IMG/VR virus record: IMGVR_UViG_3300021963_000402
Location: 1 to 33,450 of that record
From: a virus
Strand: one strand, 5' to 3'
DNA: 33,450 nt
The position numbers and the translations under genes were made by a program. Shown here piece by piece: positions 1 through 7,992 of the stretch. The notes under the pieces were generated by a model that ran no database searches, was not told the origin of the DNA, and was given only the letters and a program-made list of their open reading frames with translations. Numbering within the stretch: position 1 is the stretch's first letter; each line of letters opens with the position of its first letter.

Positions 1-3000
1 CTCTGGATCTATCCGTTTTTAAAAGTTCTGGTGTCTATACCTTAGAATTTGATGCCTCAGAAAACATTGTAGTAAATCCTCAGACCGTTAGATTGGTCGT
101 TGGATTTTCAACTAAAGGGCCTTTCAATACCCCTGTTTATGTTCCTGACGTTCAAACAGCTCTTAAGGTTTTCGGAGATATAGACAGAGCTTTAGAGAAA
201 AAAGGATCATTTTTCCACCGCTCAATATTTACTTGCTTAAACAGTGGACCTGTTTTCGCATTAAACCTGTTAAAATTAAACAATTCAGTAACGGAGGATA
301 ATGAGCCTGATGTTGCTAACGGTGCAGATGTAGCTAGATATAGAGCTTTTTCTATCGACACTAATGAAATGAATGGTGGAAACTCCACTGAAGAATATGC
401 GAAGATCAATGCCAATCTAACTAATCAGGACAAACTGGTTTCTTCTTATTATAACAAAGAAAAGTTTTGGTTCCCAGATCCTTCTATGCTTCTTGCCACA
501 GTTCATACAACGGAGCAATCAAAATTATTTAGCATTGTTAACCTAAGTCAAAATCAGGTAAGCTTAATTATCAAGAAATCTCTTGATTCTAAATTACCTA
601 TTAAAGGATACGACGTAACAGCTCAAGAGTATTATGGAGCTAATAACGTTCCTAATTTTATGCATCCTCAGGATTATCTTTCAGATTATTTTGTTGATGT
701 GTTTGTAATTAGCGGAAACTGGACAAAATACACAGAACTTTCTTTAGATCCTATTTATTCATCTTACTTTACATCTAAAGGATTTATCAAGAGTCAAATA
801 GACAATTTCTTATCTCTTAAAGAGGTAAACATTGTTCTTTCAGCTTCTGGATGTTTAATTCCTGATTTTGTTGATCAAAACGGTGCTAACCAATATATTA
901 AAACGATCATCAATAACCAGGTAGGTCAAACAGGCATCCTTTGTGCAGTTAACGAGGAAGGATTAGACGATCTAGCATCTGGAGATTACTCTTACATCGA
1001 TTTAGTAGGACATCATCTAACATCAACTTTAGTAGATGGGACGGGAGGAGCTTCAGAACTTGATTTCTTAAGTTATAGCTCTCCTTTAACTGCTGATTTT
1101 ACCTACTCACAAAATAGCACAACAGTACAAGACGATAGCACTCCATTTTCTCAATTAATCGAGGTTGGAACAAGATTCGTAGATGCATATGGATCTCCTA
1201 GCATGGACGGTATATTATCTTCAGATTTTGCTACATATAGTTCTAGCAATCTAGATAATGGACTTCCTTATCTACAAACAAATTTCTCCGGAGTTGATGC
1301 AGCAAGCAGAAAAACTGATCTTAAAAATTTCTTAGCTGTTACAGTAACTTCACCAGGTACTAAATTTATTATTGGTAAAGTTACTTCTAATCTAACAGGA
1401 AATGTAGAAGCTAGAAAATTCTTCGATAACGATGATATTGTTAAATTAAAAATAGAGGAAGTTAAAGAGGTAACAGTTTCCCCAGGGAACGTTCAAATTA
1501 GAATTAAGTGGTCTCACCCTCTTTTCAAAGCTGCATCTCCTTTAGTTTCTCCTTACGACGGAACAAACATAGGAAATGGACATTACCAATTCTGTAAAGC
1601 GGATTTCTTTGATAGATTCGATCCGGTAGAAACTAGTCCAGGATCGCTTGGAAGTCCGGTTGTTATTTCACCAACAGTTGGAAATTACAACTATTTCGGC
1701 TATGAAGAATCTCAAATGTATTTGGATCATAAAAATGGATTAATCAGCGATGATGATGTGATCTATAAAACATATGACGGATCTACAAAACAGTATGTTA
1801 AATTTGAAAATTCTGTAGATAGAGACGGTTTTAAAACTGTAGCAATGAAAACATATGCTGATACAGATTTTACTACAGAAGAAATTGCAGTTGCTTTAGG
1901 AACAAGTTATAAAACAAGTGCAACGGGTTCAGGAGACACTGTAGATTCAGACCAGGTTAACGTGGTATCGATCGCAGGAAATTTAAATCAATATGTAGAT
2001 GTAACCTCAATCATTTCATCAAATCAGGTAGAAATGACAGTTGCTAACGTTGCAGCATCAGGATTGAAAGTTGGGGATCTTCTAGTTTCAACAGAAACAG
2101 ACTTATTCGATACTGATGTTAATAGACTTACAAGAATCATAGAATCTAAAAAGGTAGCAGTTCCAGGATCACCTGGTAGCTACACGATCTATGTAAAAAC
2201 TGATAGACCTATTAAAGTTTATGGAGGAACAAGAGTTAATAAATTCAAAGCAATTCACTCTTTCATAGATAATTACAAATTTACATATCTTCCAGGATTC
2301 CAGATTAAAGCTTCACATAAGCCTAATGGATCTGATGATAGAATAGATGAAATCCTAAACGTTCTTTCTGAAACTAACATTTCTAGAACTTTAGCTGACA
2401 GAAATATTATCACCTTCAGATATGTGGTGGACACATTTGACGGACAGATCAAGACAAATTCTAAATCTCAATTAGCATTACTTGCTAAGAATAGACAAAA
2501 ATGTCTTGCATTAATAAATGCTCCTTCTTTACAGAAGTTCAAGGAATCTATAGATCCAAGATTTACAGATGCACCTTCTGCAACAGAACCAGCACCTTTG
2601 ATCAATGCTAAATACATTGCAGACGGAGGTAACTTAGATTTAAATCCTTCTTTCAGATTTACATTACCTGACGAAGATAATGGAGCTAAATTCTGCGGGG
2701 TATTCGGACCTTTCTTAACAATTAGAGAAAATGGAAAGAATTTCAATATACCTCCAGCAGCACACGTAAGTAACAACTTTATTAGAAAATTTGTTACAGG
2801 CGAACCTTATTCAATCGTGGCTGGACAAAAAAGAGGGGTATTATCAGGTTCAAACCTAGTAGGTTTAGAGTATGATTTCTCTCAAGAAGATAGAGATTAC
2901 TTAGAGCCTTTCGGAATTAACCCGATTATTAGAAAGAGAAATATAGGATTGGTAATCTTCGGTAACCAAACAGGATATCAAAGAACTAACTCTGCATTTA

Positions 3001-3335
3001 ACAACTTGCACGTTAGAGACTTACTTATCACTCTTGAAGAAAGCGTTGAAGATATCTTAGCAAATTATGTTTTCGATTTCAACGAAGATTCAGTAAGACT
3101 TGAAATTAAAACAATTGTAGATAATTACTTATCTGGTGTTAAGAACGTTGGAGGTATTTACAACTTCTTAAGTATCATGGATTCTTCAAACAATACTCCT
3201 GCTATCATTGATCAAAATATCGGTATCATCGATATCATCATCGAGCCAGCAAGAGGTATCCATAAGTTCATCAACAGAGTAACAGTTGCTAGAACCGGCG
3301 GTATTGCTTCAGGAGGATTCATACAGTTTAGCTAA
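1..3335 (+). CDS. Contractile tail sheath protein, gp18-like (5' end outside window)
   Basis: This protein polymerises around the tail tube and contracts to drive the tube into the host. The reading frame is open to the left edge (first complete codon at base 3), so the start codon lies outside the window; a TTG at 93 is only internal. The first visible residues contain SGVYTLEFDASE, then a GPFNTPVYV-like stretch and a VFGD motif, the usual start of phage sheath proteins (SPGVYV-E-D, then kGP-n-Pv, then FG). The C-terminal part (DIIIEPARGIHKFINRVTV) is typical of the conserved sheath core. At about 1110 visible residues it is much longer than T4 gp18 (about 660), so the middle probably holds extra surface domains. 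Two tail tube genes follow directly, the classic 18-19 order. Family assignment is firm; the extra domains are unassigned. Confidence 0.9.
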   Translation, partial: LDLSVFKSSGVYTLEFDASENIVVNPQTVRLVVGFSTKGPFNTPVYVPDVQTALKVFGDIDRALEKKGSFFHRSIFTCLNSGPVFALNLLKLNNSVTEDNEPDVANGADVARYRAFSIDTNEMNGGNSTEEYAKINANLTNQDKLVSSYYNKEKFWFPDPSMLLATVHTTEQSKLFSIVNLSQNQVSLIIKKSLDSKLPIKGYDVTAQEYYGANNVPNFMHPQDYLSDYFVDVFVISGNWTKYTELSLDPIYSSYFTSKGFIKSQIDNFLSLKEVNIVLSASGCLIPDFVDQNGANQYIKTIINNQVGQTGILCAVNEEGLDDLASGDYSYIDLVGHHLTSTLVDGTGGASELDFLSYSSPLTADFTYSQNSTTVQDDSTPFSQLIEVGTRFVDAYGSPSMDGILSSDFATYSSSNLDNGLPYLQTNFSGVDAASRKTDLKNFLAVTVTSPGTKFIIGKVTSNLTGNVEARKFFDNDDIVKLKIEEVKEVTVSPGNVQIRIKWSHPLFKAASPLVSPYDGTNIGNGHYQFCKADFFDRFDPVETSPGSLGSPVVISPTVGNYNYFGYEESQMYLDHKNGLISDDDVIYKTYDGSTKQYVKFENSVDRDGFKTVAMKTYADTDFTTEEIAVALGTSYKTSATGSGDTVDSDQVNVVSIAGNLNQYVDVTSIISSNQVEMTVANVAASGLKVGDLLVSTETDLFDTDVNRLTRIIESKKVAVPGSPGSYTIYVKTDRPIKVYGGTRVNKFKAIHSFIDNYKFTYLPGFQIKASHKPNGSDDRIDEILNVLSETNISRTLADRNIITFRYVVDTFDGQIKTNSKSQLALLAKNRQKCLALINAPSLQKFKESIDPRFTDAPSATEPAPLINAKYIADGGNLDLNPSFRFTLPDEDNGAKFCGVFGPFLTIRENGKNFNIPPAAHVSNNFIRKFVTGEPYSIVAGQKRGVLSGSNLVGLEYDFSQEDRDYLEPFGINPIIRKRNIGLVIFGNQTGYQRTNSAFNNLHVRDLLITLEESVEDILANYVFDFNEDSVRLEIKTIVDNYLSGVKNVGGIYNFLSIMDSSNNTPAIIDQNIGIIDIIIEPARGIHKFINRVTVARTGGIASGGFIQFS

Positions 3336-3358
3336 TTTGATTAAAAACGAAAAAGCTA

Positions 3359-3370
3359 AATATATAAAAT
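3359..3370 (+). promoter_or_regulatory. Putative late promoter box (ATATATAAAAT) before tail tube 1
   Basis: A TATATAAAAT stretch ends about 6 bases before the ATG at 3376. It resembles the GATATATA boxes found before other virion genes here and the T4 late box TATAAATA. The background is very A/T-rich, so confidence is modest. Confidence 0.35.
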
Positions 3371-3375
3371 AAAAA

Positions 3376-3948
3376 ATGGCAGGATTACCACATTATACAT
3401 CAGCGAAAGCGGCGGTTAATAAATTCGAACCGGTTTACACTAACCAGTTTGAGGTTTTAATCACCACACCAACAGCTATTTCAGTTCCTCAGGGAAATCC
3501 GAATAACGGAAATATTCTCCTTGAGCATGTAAAAAGCATTGAAGGTCTCGGAGTAGATATAGCGGCAGGAGAAACAGCTCAAATGTATAAGAATGCTAAG
3601 AGATATTATGCAGGATCAAGACCACAAAGAACAGGCTTCGATTTGGGCATTAATTTCGAGGTAAACTTGGATGACAACAATTCCATGTATGTTTACAAAA
3701 CCATGAGACAATGGGCTGATCTAATCTATAACCCTTTAACTGGGGCACTAGGATTAAAGAAGGATTATACAGGAACGATAGTTATTAGTGTTTTCAATAA
3801 AGCAGGAGACGTTTTTAGAAGAATTACTTGTAGAGATTGCTTTATTATGGCACCGATAAATGCGATGGATCTTAGATACACAGGAACTGAAATTTACTCT
3901 TTAAGAGTTCAATGGGCAGTTGATTATTTTGACGATGTATTCCTATAA
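3376..3948 (+). CDS. Tail tube protein, gp19-like, copy 1
   Basis: This is the monomer of the inner tail tube through which DNA passes. The 190-residue length fits the T4 gp19 family (about 163-200). It starts MAGLPHYTSAKAAV and has the features of gp19-like proteins: an early NQFEV strand, a central NLDDNNSMYVYKTMRQWADL segment, the loop YNPLTGALGLK, and VISVFNKAGDVFRRI leading to CRDCF. The ATG is the first in-frame start after the sheath stop and is preceded by an A/T-rich leader without Shine-Dalgarno. It is followed 12 bases later by a close paralog, so a tandem duplication is evident. Sheath plus tube order supports the call. Confidence 0.88.
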   Translation: MAGLPHYTSAKAAVNKFEPVYTNQFEVLITTPTAISVPQGNPNNGNILLEHVKSIEGLGVDIAAGETAQMYKNAKRYYAGSRPQRTGFDLGINFEVNLDDNNSMYVYKTMRQWADLIYNPLTGALGLKKDYTGTIVISVFNKAGDVFRRITCRDCFIMAPINAMDLRYTGTEIYSLRVQWAVDYFDDVFL

Positions 3949-3960
3949 AAAATTAAAGAA

Positions 3961-4542
3961 ATGGCAGGATTACCACATTTTACAAGTTCTAAAGCAGCAG
4001 TAAGCTTATACGAACCAGTTTATTTAAACCAATTTGAGGTTATTATACAACCTCCAGTGGGAGTTTCTAACCCCATTGGAAATGCTGGTAGAACCCTTTT
4101 AGTGGAAAACATCACTCAGATAACAGGTTTAGAAGTAGATAAAACCCCTACACCAGTAACACAAACATATAAATTCGCAAACAGAAGATATGCAGGCGGA
4201 GCGGTTGATGATACGGGGGCTAAGCTAAGTATTACGTTCCAAACTAACTTAGATGATAATAACTCTAACTATGTTCACAAAACGCTTAGACAATGGGCAG
4301 ATTTAGTTTACAACCCTCTAACAGGTGCTATGGGTCTTAAATCTACTTATGCAGGAGGAACTTATATCTTAGTTAGCATCTTCAATAAACAAGGGGACGT
4401 TTTCAGAAGAATGAAATTCTTGAATTGCTTTCCTACTGATAACCTTACTCCACTTCCTTTAACATATGAAGGAGGAGGAAATACACCTTACACAATCACC
4501 GCTAGATTTAGAGCGGACTATTTCGAGGACGTATTTAATTAA
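3961..4542 (+). CDS. Tail tube protein, gp19-like, copy 2
   Basis: This is a second gp19-family protein of 193 residues. It shares with the preceding gene the start MAGLPHFTSSKAAV, NQFEV, the motif NLDDNNSNYVHKTLRQWADL, YNPLTGAMGLK and SIFNKQGDVFRRM. Differences concentrate in the segment between residues 30 and 70 and at the C-terminus. Both copies keep all conserved blocks and neither is truncated, so both are probably functional. They may form different parts of the tube or a tube plus a tube-like initiator or terminator protein; this is inference. A strong terminator lies 22 bases after its stop, so it ends the sheath-tube transcription unit. Confidence 0.87.
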   Translation: MAGLPHFTSSKAAVSLYEPVYLNQFEVIIQPPVGVSNPIGNAGRTLLVENITQITGLEVDKTPTPVTQTYKFANRRYAGGAVDDTGAKLSITFQTNLDDNNSNYVHKTLRQWADLVYNPLTGAMGLKSTYAGGTYILVSIFNKQGDVFRRMKFLNCFPTDNLTPLPLTYEGGGNTPYTITARFRADYFEDVFN

Positions 4543-4564
4543 TAATTCACCAAAAAGAATATAT

Positions 4565-4595
4565 AAAAGGCTTATCCTACCGATAAGCCTTTTTA
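4565..4595 (+). terminator. Rho-independent terminator after the tail tube genes
   Basis: A perfect 12-base-pair stem (AAAAGGCTTATC at 4565-4576 with GATAAGCCTTTT at 4582-4593) closes a 5-base loop CTACC, and the right arm runs into a T-rich tail. It sits just after the second tail tube gene and before a small gene. Confidence 0.9.
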
Positions 4596-4643
4596 TTTGA
4601 TTCATTTCTTTTAAAAGGAAACCAAACCCTAATATGGACGACG

Positions 4644-4877
4644 GTGACGAACAAACTGAAAAAACTAAAAAACAAAGAGGACAGACTGGTATTATACAAA
4701 GATACCTCGCTAATGTTAGCAATGTTCTTTCTCCCCTTTGGGTACGACGCCCTCTTCAAGTTAATCATGGATCTGAGTGGTTCATACTGGGTTGCAGATG
4801 CAGTCTTTTACTCCATTTCCGGCTGTTTTTGGTTGTCTTATATCTTACTTACGAGATACTTAAATAAATCTAAGTAG
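4644..4877 (+). CDS. Small two-helix membrane protein
   Basis: Function is not recognised. The 77-residue product begins with a lysine-rich segment (MTNKLKKLKNKEDR). It continues with two hydrophobic stretches, about residues 22-43 (SLMLAMFFLPFGYDALFKLI) and 50-70 (WVADAVFYSISGCFWLSYIL), and ends basic (RYLNKSK), as expected for a small inner-membrane hairpin protein. The only usable start in this frame is GTG at 4644; no ATG lies upstream. An ATG at 4634 opens another frame whose product lacks this membrane pattern, so I prefer the GTG frame. It lies alone between a terminator and the baseplate gene. A holin or membrane-modifying role is possible but nothing shows it. Confidence 0.55.
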   Translation: MTNKLKKLKNKEDRLVLYKDTSLMLAMFFLPFGYDALFKLIMDLSGSYWVADAVFYSISGCFWLSYILLTRYLNKSK

Positions 4878-4889
4878 TATTTTTGAATC

Positions 4890-4931
4890 TTATTTTATCT
4901 TCCCTACTAAAAGAGAGGATAGATAAAATAA
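4890..4931 (+). repeat. Inverted repeat in the leader of the gp26-like gene
   Basis: TTATTTTATCT (4890-4900) pairs perfectly with AGATAAAATAA (4921-4931), giving an 11-base-pair A/T-rich stem around a 20-base loop. It ends 9 bases before the ATG at 4941. No T-tract follows on the + strand, so it does not look like a + strand terminator; it may be a leader hairpin. The right arm also contains a GATAGATAAAATA stretch (from 4918) resembling the late promoter boxes. Confidence 0.45.
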
Positions 4932-4940
4932 AAAAGATTT

Positions 4941-5921
4941 ATGGATCAAAATTTAGATCAACAGGCATTAGACCAGCTCGCTAAAAGAGAAATGGAAAGC
5001 GGATTAGATTACGATGCACCGCCTATTCAGGAAGAAGCTCCAAAATCATTAGGAAAAGCATCCTTTGTTGAAGAAATGCTTGATATCTCTGGGATGAATT
5101 CCCCGTGGAAAAAATTACCTATCGCAAATCTTCCATCCGAAGGTTTTGGGTATCCTGAAGGCATGGAACTTTCCATCCGATCGGCAGAGGTAGGGGAAAT
5201 TAGACACTTTTCAACCATAGACGAAAACGATCCTATTGATATCGATGATAAAATAAATCACATCATTTCTAAATGCTCTAATATTAAATGGACGGGTGGA
5301 ACGCTAAGTCATTTTGATCTTTATCAGGAGGATCGATTTTATATCTTCATGTCAATCAGAGATCTAACATTTGTTAAGGGGGAGAATAGAATTTTTATCC
5401 CGGTTAAAAATAATTGTAACAAGGAAGGATGTCCAATTCCAAATGATATAGAGCTTACATCAGGGGTTCTTTCTTCATTTAAATTAGATCAAAAGATCAA
5501 AAAGTATTACGATAAAGACAATGGGTGTTTTAATTTAATTCCTAAAAACGGAGAACCTCCTATTCAGCTCTTTATTCCTACCATCGGAGTATCAACTAAA
5601 ATTAGAAAGATCCTAAAAGAAAAATCAGATAAGGGTAAAAAATATGACGAAACCTTTGCTAAGGTTTCTTCGTTCTTAATTCCTAATTGGAGAGAACTTG
5701 ACGAGAAAACCTATAATGAATATGAAAACATCTCTAAAGGATGGACTTATACACAATTCGTTTTAGCGGATTCAGCGTCAGATCAAATAACTTTTGCTAC
5801 CAAAAATTCATTGGAGGTTAAATGTAGCAAATGCGGTGCTGAGGTCACCGCCCCTATTCGATTTCGCGGAGGAATCCGATCCCTTTTCATTGTTTCAGAT
5901 ATCTTTGGACAACTACTTTGA
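4941..5921 (+). CDS. Baseplate hub/assembly protein, gp26-like
   Basis: This is likely a baseplate component of the T4 gp26 family. The N-terminal 55 residues are acidic and variable. They are followed by the family pattern: LPIANLPSEGFGYPEG, then a segment on hub signalling (IRSAEVGEIRHFSTID), a DKINHIISKCSNI helix, and LYQEDRFYIFMSIRDLTF. Two cysteine pairs can form a zinc site, one around residue 155 (NCNKEGC) and one near the C-terminus (KCSKCG). T4 gp26 is about 208 residues; this one has 326 because of N-terminal and middle extensions. The ATG follows an A-rich leader. The gene ends CTT TGA inside a second, ATG-less frame, which may be read by +1 frameshift or from a TTG. Position after tail genes agrees. 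Other gp26/gp51-type baseplate proteins are possible. Confidence 0.65.
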   Translation: MDQNLDQQALDQLAKREMESGLDYDAPPIQEEAPKSLGKASFVEEMLDISGMNSPWKKLPIANLPSEGFGYPEGMELSIRSAEVGEIRHFSTIDENDPIDIDDKINHIISKCSNIKWTGGTLSHFDLYQEDRFYIFMSIRDLTFVKGENRIFIPVKNNCNKEGCPIPNDIELTSGVLSSFKLDQKIKKYYDKDNGCFNLIPKNGEPPIQLFIPTIGVSTKIRKILKEKSDKGKKYDETFAKVSSFLIPNWRELDEKTYNEYENISKGWTYTQFVLADSASDQITFATKNSLEVKCSKCGAEVTAPIRFRGGIRSLFIVSDIFGQLL

Positions 5922-6099
5922 TATAAAGTATAAGTTTGCTAGAGACCATGGTATTTCATTTTCTGAGCTAGAAAAGCTACCTTATTTTGAATTTCAGATT
6001 ATTTTAAATAAGATTAATACTGAAATAGAGGAGAAGAATCAAAAGGCTCTCCAGGAGAAAGAAGGATTAGTTCCTATATTTAATTTAGGGAAGAGATAG
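5905..6099 (+). CDS. Small helical protein or +1 frameshift extension of the gp26-like gene
   Basis: This frame is open from 5791 to 6099 and contains no ATG at all. Its C-terminal part looks coding: DNYFDIKYKFARDHGIS, then SELEKLPYFEFQIILNKI and a charged EEKNQKALQEKEG helix. The end of the gp26-like gene reads CTT TGA (5916-5921); a +1 slip there continues into GAT ATA AAG of this frame and would add 59 residues, giving 385 in total. Alternatively translation starts at TTG 5905 (64 residues: MDNYFDIKYK...). Three other genes here appear to start at TTG, so this is a serious alternative and the one used for the coordinates. Function is unknown; the tight overlap suggests a partner of the baseplate protein. 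Confidence 0.6.
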   Translation: MDNYFDIKYKFARDHGISFSELEKLPYFEFQIILNKINTEIEEKNQKALQEKEGLVPIFNLGKR

Positions 6100-6107
6100 T
6101 TTTATCA

Positions 6108-6115
6108 ATATATAG
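6108..6115 (+). promoter_or_regulatory. Putative late promoter box (ATATATAG)
   Basis: ATATATAG followed by AGCAAATAA ends 18 bases before the TTG start at 6134. The spacing matches that of the GATATATA boxes before the genes at 10902, 17233, 19304 and 31014. Confidence 0.4.
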
Positions 6116-6133
6116 AGCAAATAAGCTCCAGAA

Positions 6134-7693
6134 TTGGCAGAAGAAAAAAATCCAGATTTAAGTACCGGCACTAAAAAAGTAGAATACTACAATCAAAGGG
6201 TCGAGGAACTAAGAAAAGATAGGACTGAGGTTGCCGAGATTCCTGCTCCTGCTTTCGATATAGCAAAAAGATATGCACAGCAGGGTGTGTTTCAGCCCTT
6301 TGGGATGATTAACTTTGTTGATGAACCAGGAAAAACAAAGGATCAAGGATTTATAGACAGAGCTGCTGAAAGGGTAATTTTCGGAGCTACCCATTTTGTT
6401 AAAGAGCTAAAAAACTATACGCCAGATCAATTATTAGAAAAGGGAATTGATACCTTTGGAAGTTTTGAAAGATCTGATTCTGTTAAAGCATTAAAAGATT
6501 CCACTAAGATGTCCTTTGTTACTGTGAAGCAAGGGCTGGAGGAATTAAATGATGCTATTCAATCGGGGGAAGAGGGTGCAGAAGATCCCTTCAAGAACAC
6601 ATCCCTTAAAAAGTTAAATCCAGATGATATAGGGGCATTACTTGATTCCACAATAATTAAATTTGTTAAGGAATTGGGTTTAAAAAGAGATGATGAAGCT
6701 CGAGATCAATTATATTTGGAAAATGCAGATCGTGCTTTATCTAAAATTACCGTACAGTCAACAGATGCAAATGTTGTCAAAGAGGCTGAATACCAGGAGA
6801 GACTAAAGAAGGCTCAGCAAGAAGATGATTTAGCAACTTCTTTAATGACCAGTAAGACTGGCGCAAAAATAGCTACAGATAAAACAAAAACCGAAGAAAA
6901 ACCTGCCGAGGTTAAATCGATTGAAACCCCAGTTGTGCCAGTCACCCCAGCTCCTGCTGCCGCTGCAGATACACAAAATCTAAAGCAAGAAACCCCTCTA
7001 GCTCCGGTGGTAAATCAGGAGCCTAAACCAGAACAAATAAGCGAAACAAATTTAGGGCTGGAAAAGGAGGTAGAGACCACTTCTCCGCCAGTACAAGCTA
7101 TCGCAGAAACAGGACCCACTGTAACAGAAACAGCACAAGCCCCTGTTACTGAAACAGGAAGCACTGATACCGGAGGATCTATGAATTTTGCAGACAATCC
7201 GATGTTATCTGAGTTTGGTAAAGCTCTGGGTTTTAGCGAGTCTGATATGCAAGAGGTTTTTGGGGGTTCTGGGGCTGATCAAATAACTAAGGGACTTAGA
7301 AGTGAGATAACAGGAAGAACCCCAGAATCAGCTACCAATGCAATAAAAGAAACGGCGCAGGAAACTGTTAAAACACAGGAACCAGCCCCAGCAACTAAGG
7401 TATCGGAGCCAGCTAAAATGGCTACTCCAGCACCAGCGGCTACTCCCCCTCCCCCGCCAGCTCCCCAGGAGAATCCTCCAGCTCCTGCACAGGAAAATAC
7501 AGCAGGAGAGACCACTCAAGCTCCCCCACCTCCCCCTGCCACAGAAGAAAAAAAGGACGAAACAAAAGCTGCTGAAGAGACTAAAAAAGAGGAGGATAAA
7601 ACCAATGCTGAATTACTTAAAGTAATGAAAGACATCCTCAGAACTTTACAGGGTCCATTGATCACAACGGACGGAGCTCACAAGTTTCATTAA
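6134..7693 (+). CDS. Unknown 519-residue protein with Pro/Ala-rich C-terminal half
   Basis: I do not recognise a family. The start is TTG at 6134: a stop codon (TAA 6122-6124) lies just upstream in frame, and the resulting MAEEKNPD fits a normal N-terminus. Residues 1-250 look folded and helical (for example YAQQGVFQPFGMINF and LNPDDIGALLDSTIIKFVKEL). Residues 255-350 are a disordered Pro/Ala/Thr/Glu linker. Residues 350-400 form a short ordered island (MNFADNPMLSEFGKALGF), and residues 415-490 are again low-complexity with several poly-proline runs. The last 30 residues form an amphipathic helix (NAELLKVMKDILRTLQGPL). It follows the baseplate gene and a late-type box, so a virion or assembly role is likely. 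No catalytic motif was seen. Confidence 0.75.
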   Translation: MAEEKNPDLSTGTKKVEYYNQRVEELRKDRTEVAEIPAPAFDIAKRYAQQGVFQPFGMINFVDEPGKTKDQGFIDRAAERVIFGATHFVKELKNYTPDQLLEKGIDTFGSFERSDSVKALKDSTKMSFVTVKQGLEELNDAIQSGEEGAEDPFKNTSLKKLNPDDIGALLDSTIIKFVKELGLKRDDEARDQLYLENADRALSKITVQSTDANVVKEAEYQERLKKAQQEDDLATSLMTSKTGAKIATDKTKTEEKPAEVKSIETPVVPVTPAPAAAADTQNLKQETPLAPVVNQEPKPEQISETNLGLEKEVETTSPPVQAIAETGPTVTETAQAPVTETGSTDTGGSMNFADNPMLSEFGKALGFSESDMQEVFGGSGADQITKGLRSEITGRTPESATNAIKETAQETVKTQEPAPATKVSEPAKMATPAPAATPPPPPAPQENPPAPAQENTAGETTQAPPPPPATEEKKDETKAAEETKKEEDKTNAELLKVMKDILRTLQGPLITTDGAHKFH

Positions 7694-7695
7694 TT

Positions 7696-7730
7696 ACATT
7701 TTTTCTTTCGAAACTTTCCTCGTATATTTG
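7696..7730 (+). promoter_or_regulatory. Bacteroidota-type promoter (TATATTTG), metabolic block
   Basis: TATATTTG at 7723-7730 matches the TAnnTTTG -7 element known from Bacteroidota. ACATTTTTT lies at 7696-7704 with an 18-base spacer. The same two blocks with the same 18-base spacing occur before the DNA ligase gene (26638-26672). The ATG of the first gene is 19 bases downstream. No classical TTG -33 box is at the expected place, so the T-run is proposed instead. Confidence 0.6.
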
Positions 7731-7749
7731 TGTAGTAATACATAAAGAT

Positions 7750-7992
7750 ATGTCGGAAAAAGAAAAATTATACAGTCTTAATGAGGAATTTAAGAAATCC
7801 ATAGTGGATTATCTTATGAATCCGTTTGATTCTAGCATAGAAGTTATCAGACTTTTAGAGGAGAAGGAAACATTTTCAGAAACTGAAATAAATCAGGTAG
7901 TTTCTCTTCTAGGTAAGTTTCCTGCTTATTCAGTGTATCCGTTAATAGATCAATTTAAAGGAAACTTAAAAGTAGAAGAAATTGGAGAATAA
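7750..7992 (+). CDS. Small acidic protein of unknown function
   Basis: Not recognised. The 80-residue product is rich in Glu, Leu and Ser and appears all-helical (MSEKEKLYSLNEEFKKSIVDYL; EVIRLLEEKETFSETEINQVVSLLGKF). It has no signal peptide or cysteines. It is the first gene after a TAnnTTTG promoter, so it is probably expressed early. Its last 11 bases overlap the TTG start of the dCMP deaminase gene, which suggests translational coupling. The ATG has an A-rich leader (CATAAAGAT). Confidence 0.65.
   Translation: MSEKEKLYSLNEEFKKSIVDYLMNPFDSSIEVIRLLEEKETFSETEINQVVSLLGKFPAYSVYPLIDQFKGNLKVEEIGE

Noticed and set aside
152-415. Minus-strand frame inside the sheath gene, and other minus-strand frames such as 2468-2776 and 19423-19968
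   Set aside because: They lie wholly inside well-supported + strand genes and show no family features.
4559-4568. ATATATAAAA before the first terminator as a promoter (also 10830-10837 before the second)
   Set aside because: Both run directly into a terminator hairpin, so a transcript starting there would stop at once.
4634-4867. ATG-started frame overlapping the small membrane gene
   Set aside because: Its peptide has an irregular composition and no membrane pattern, while the GTG frame at 4644 gives two clear hydrophobic helices.
4890-4931. Inverted repeat as a terminator for the small membrane gene
   Set aside because: The + strand side after the stem is A-rich, not T-rich, and the stem is A/T only; kept as a leader hairpin.
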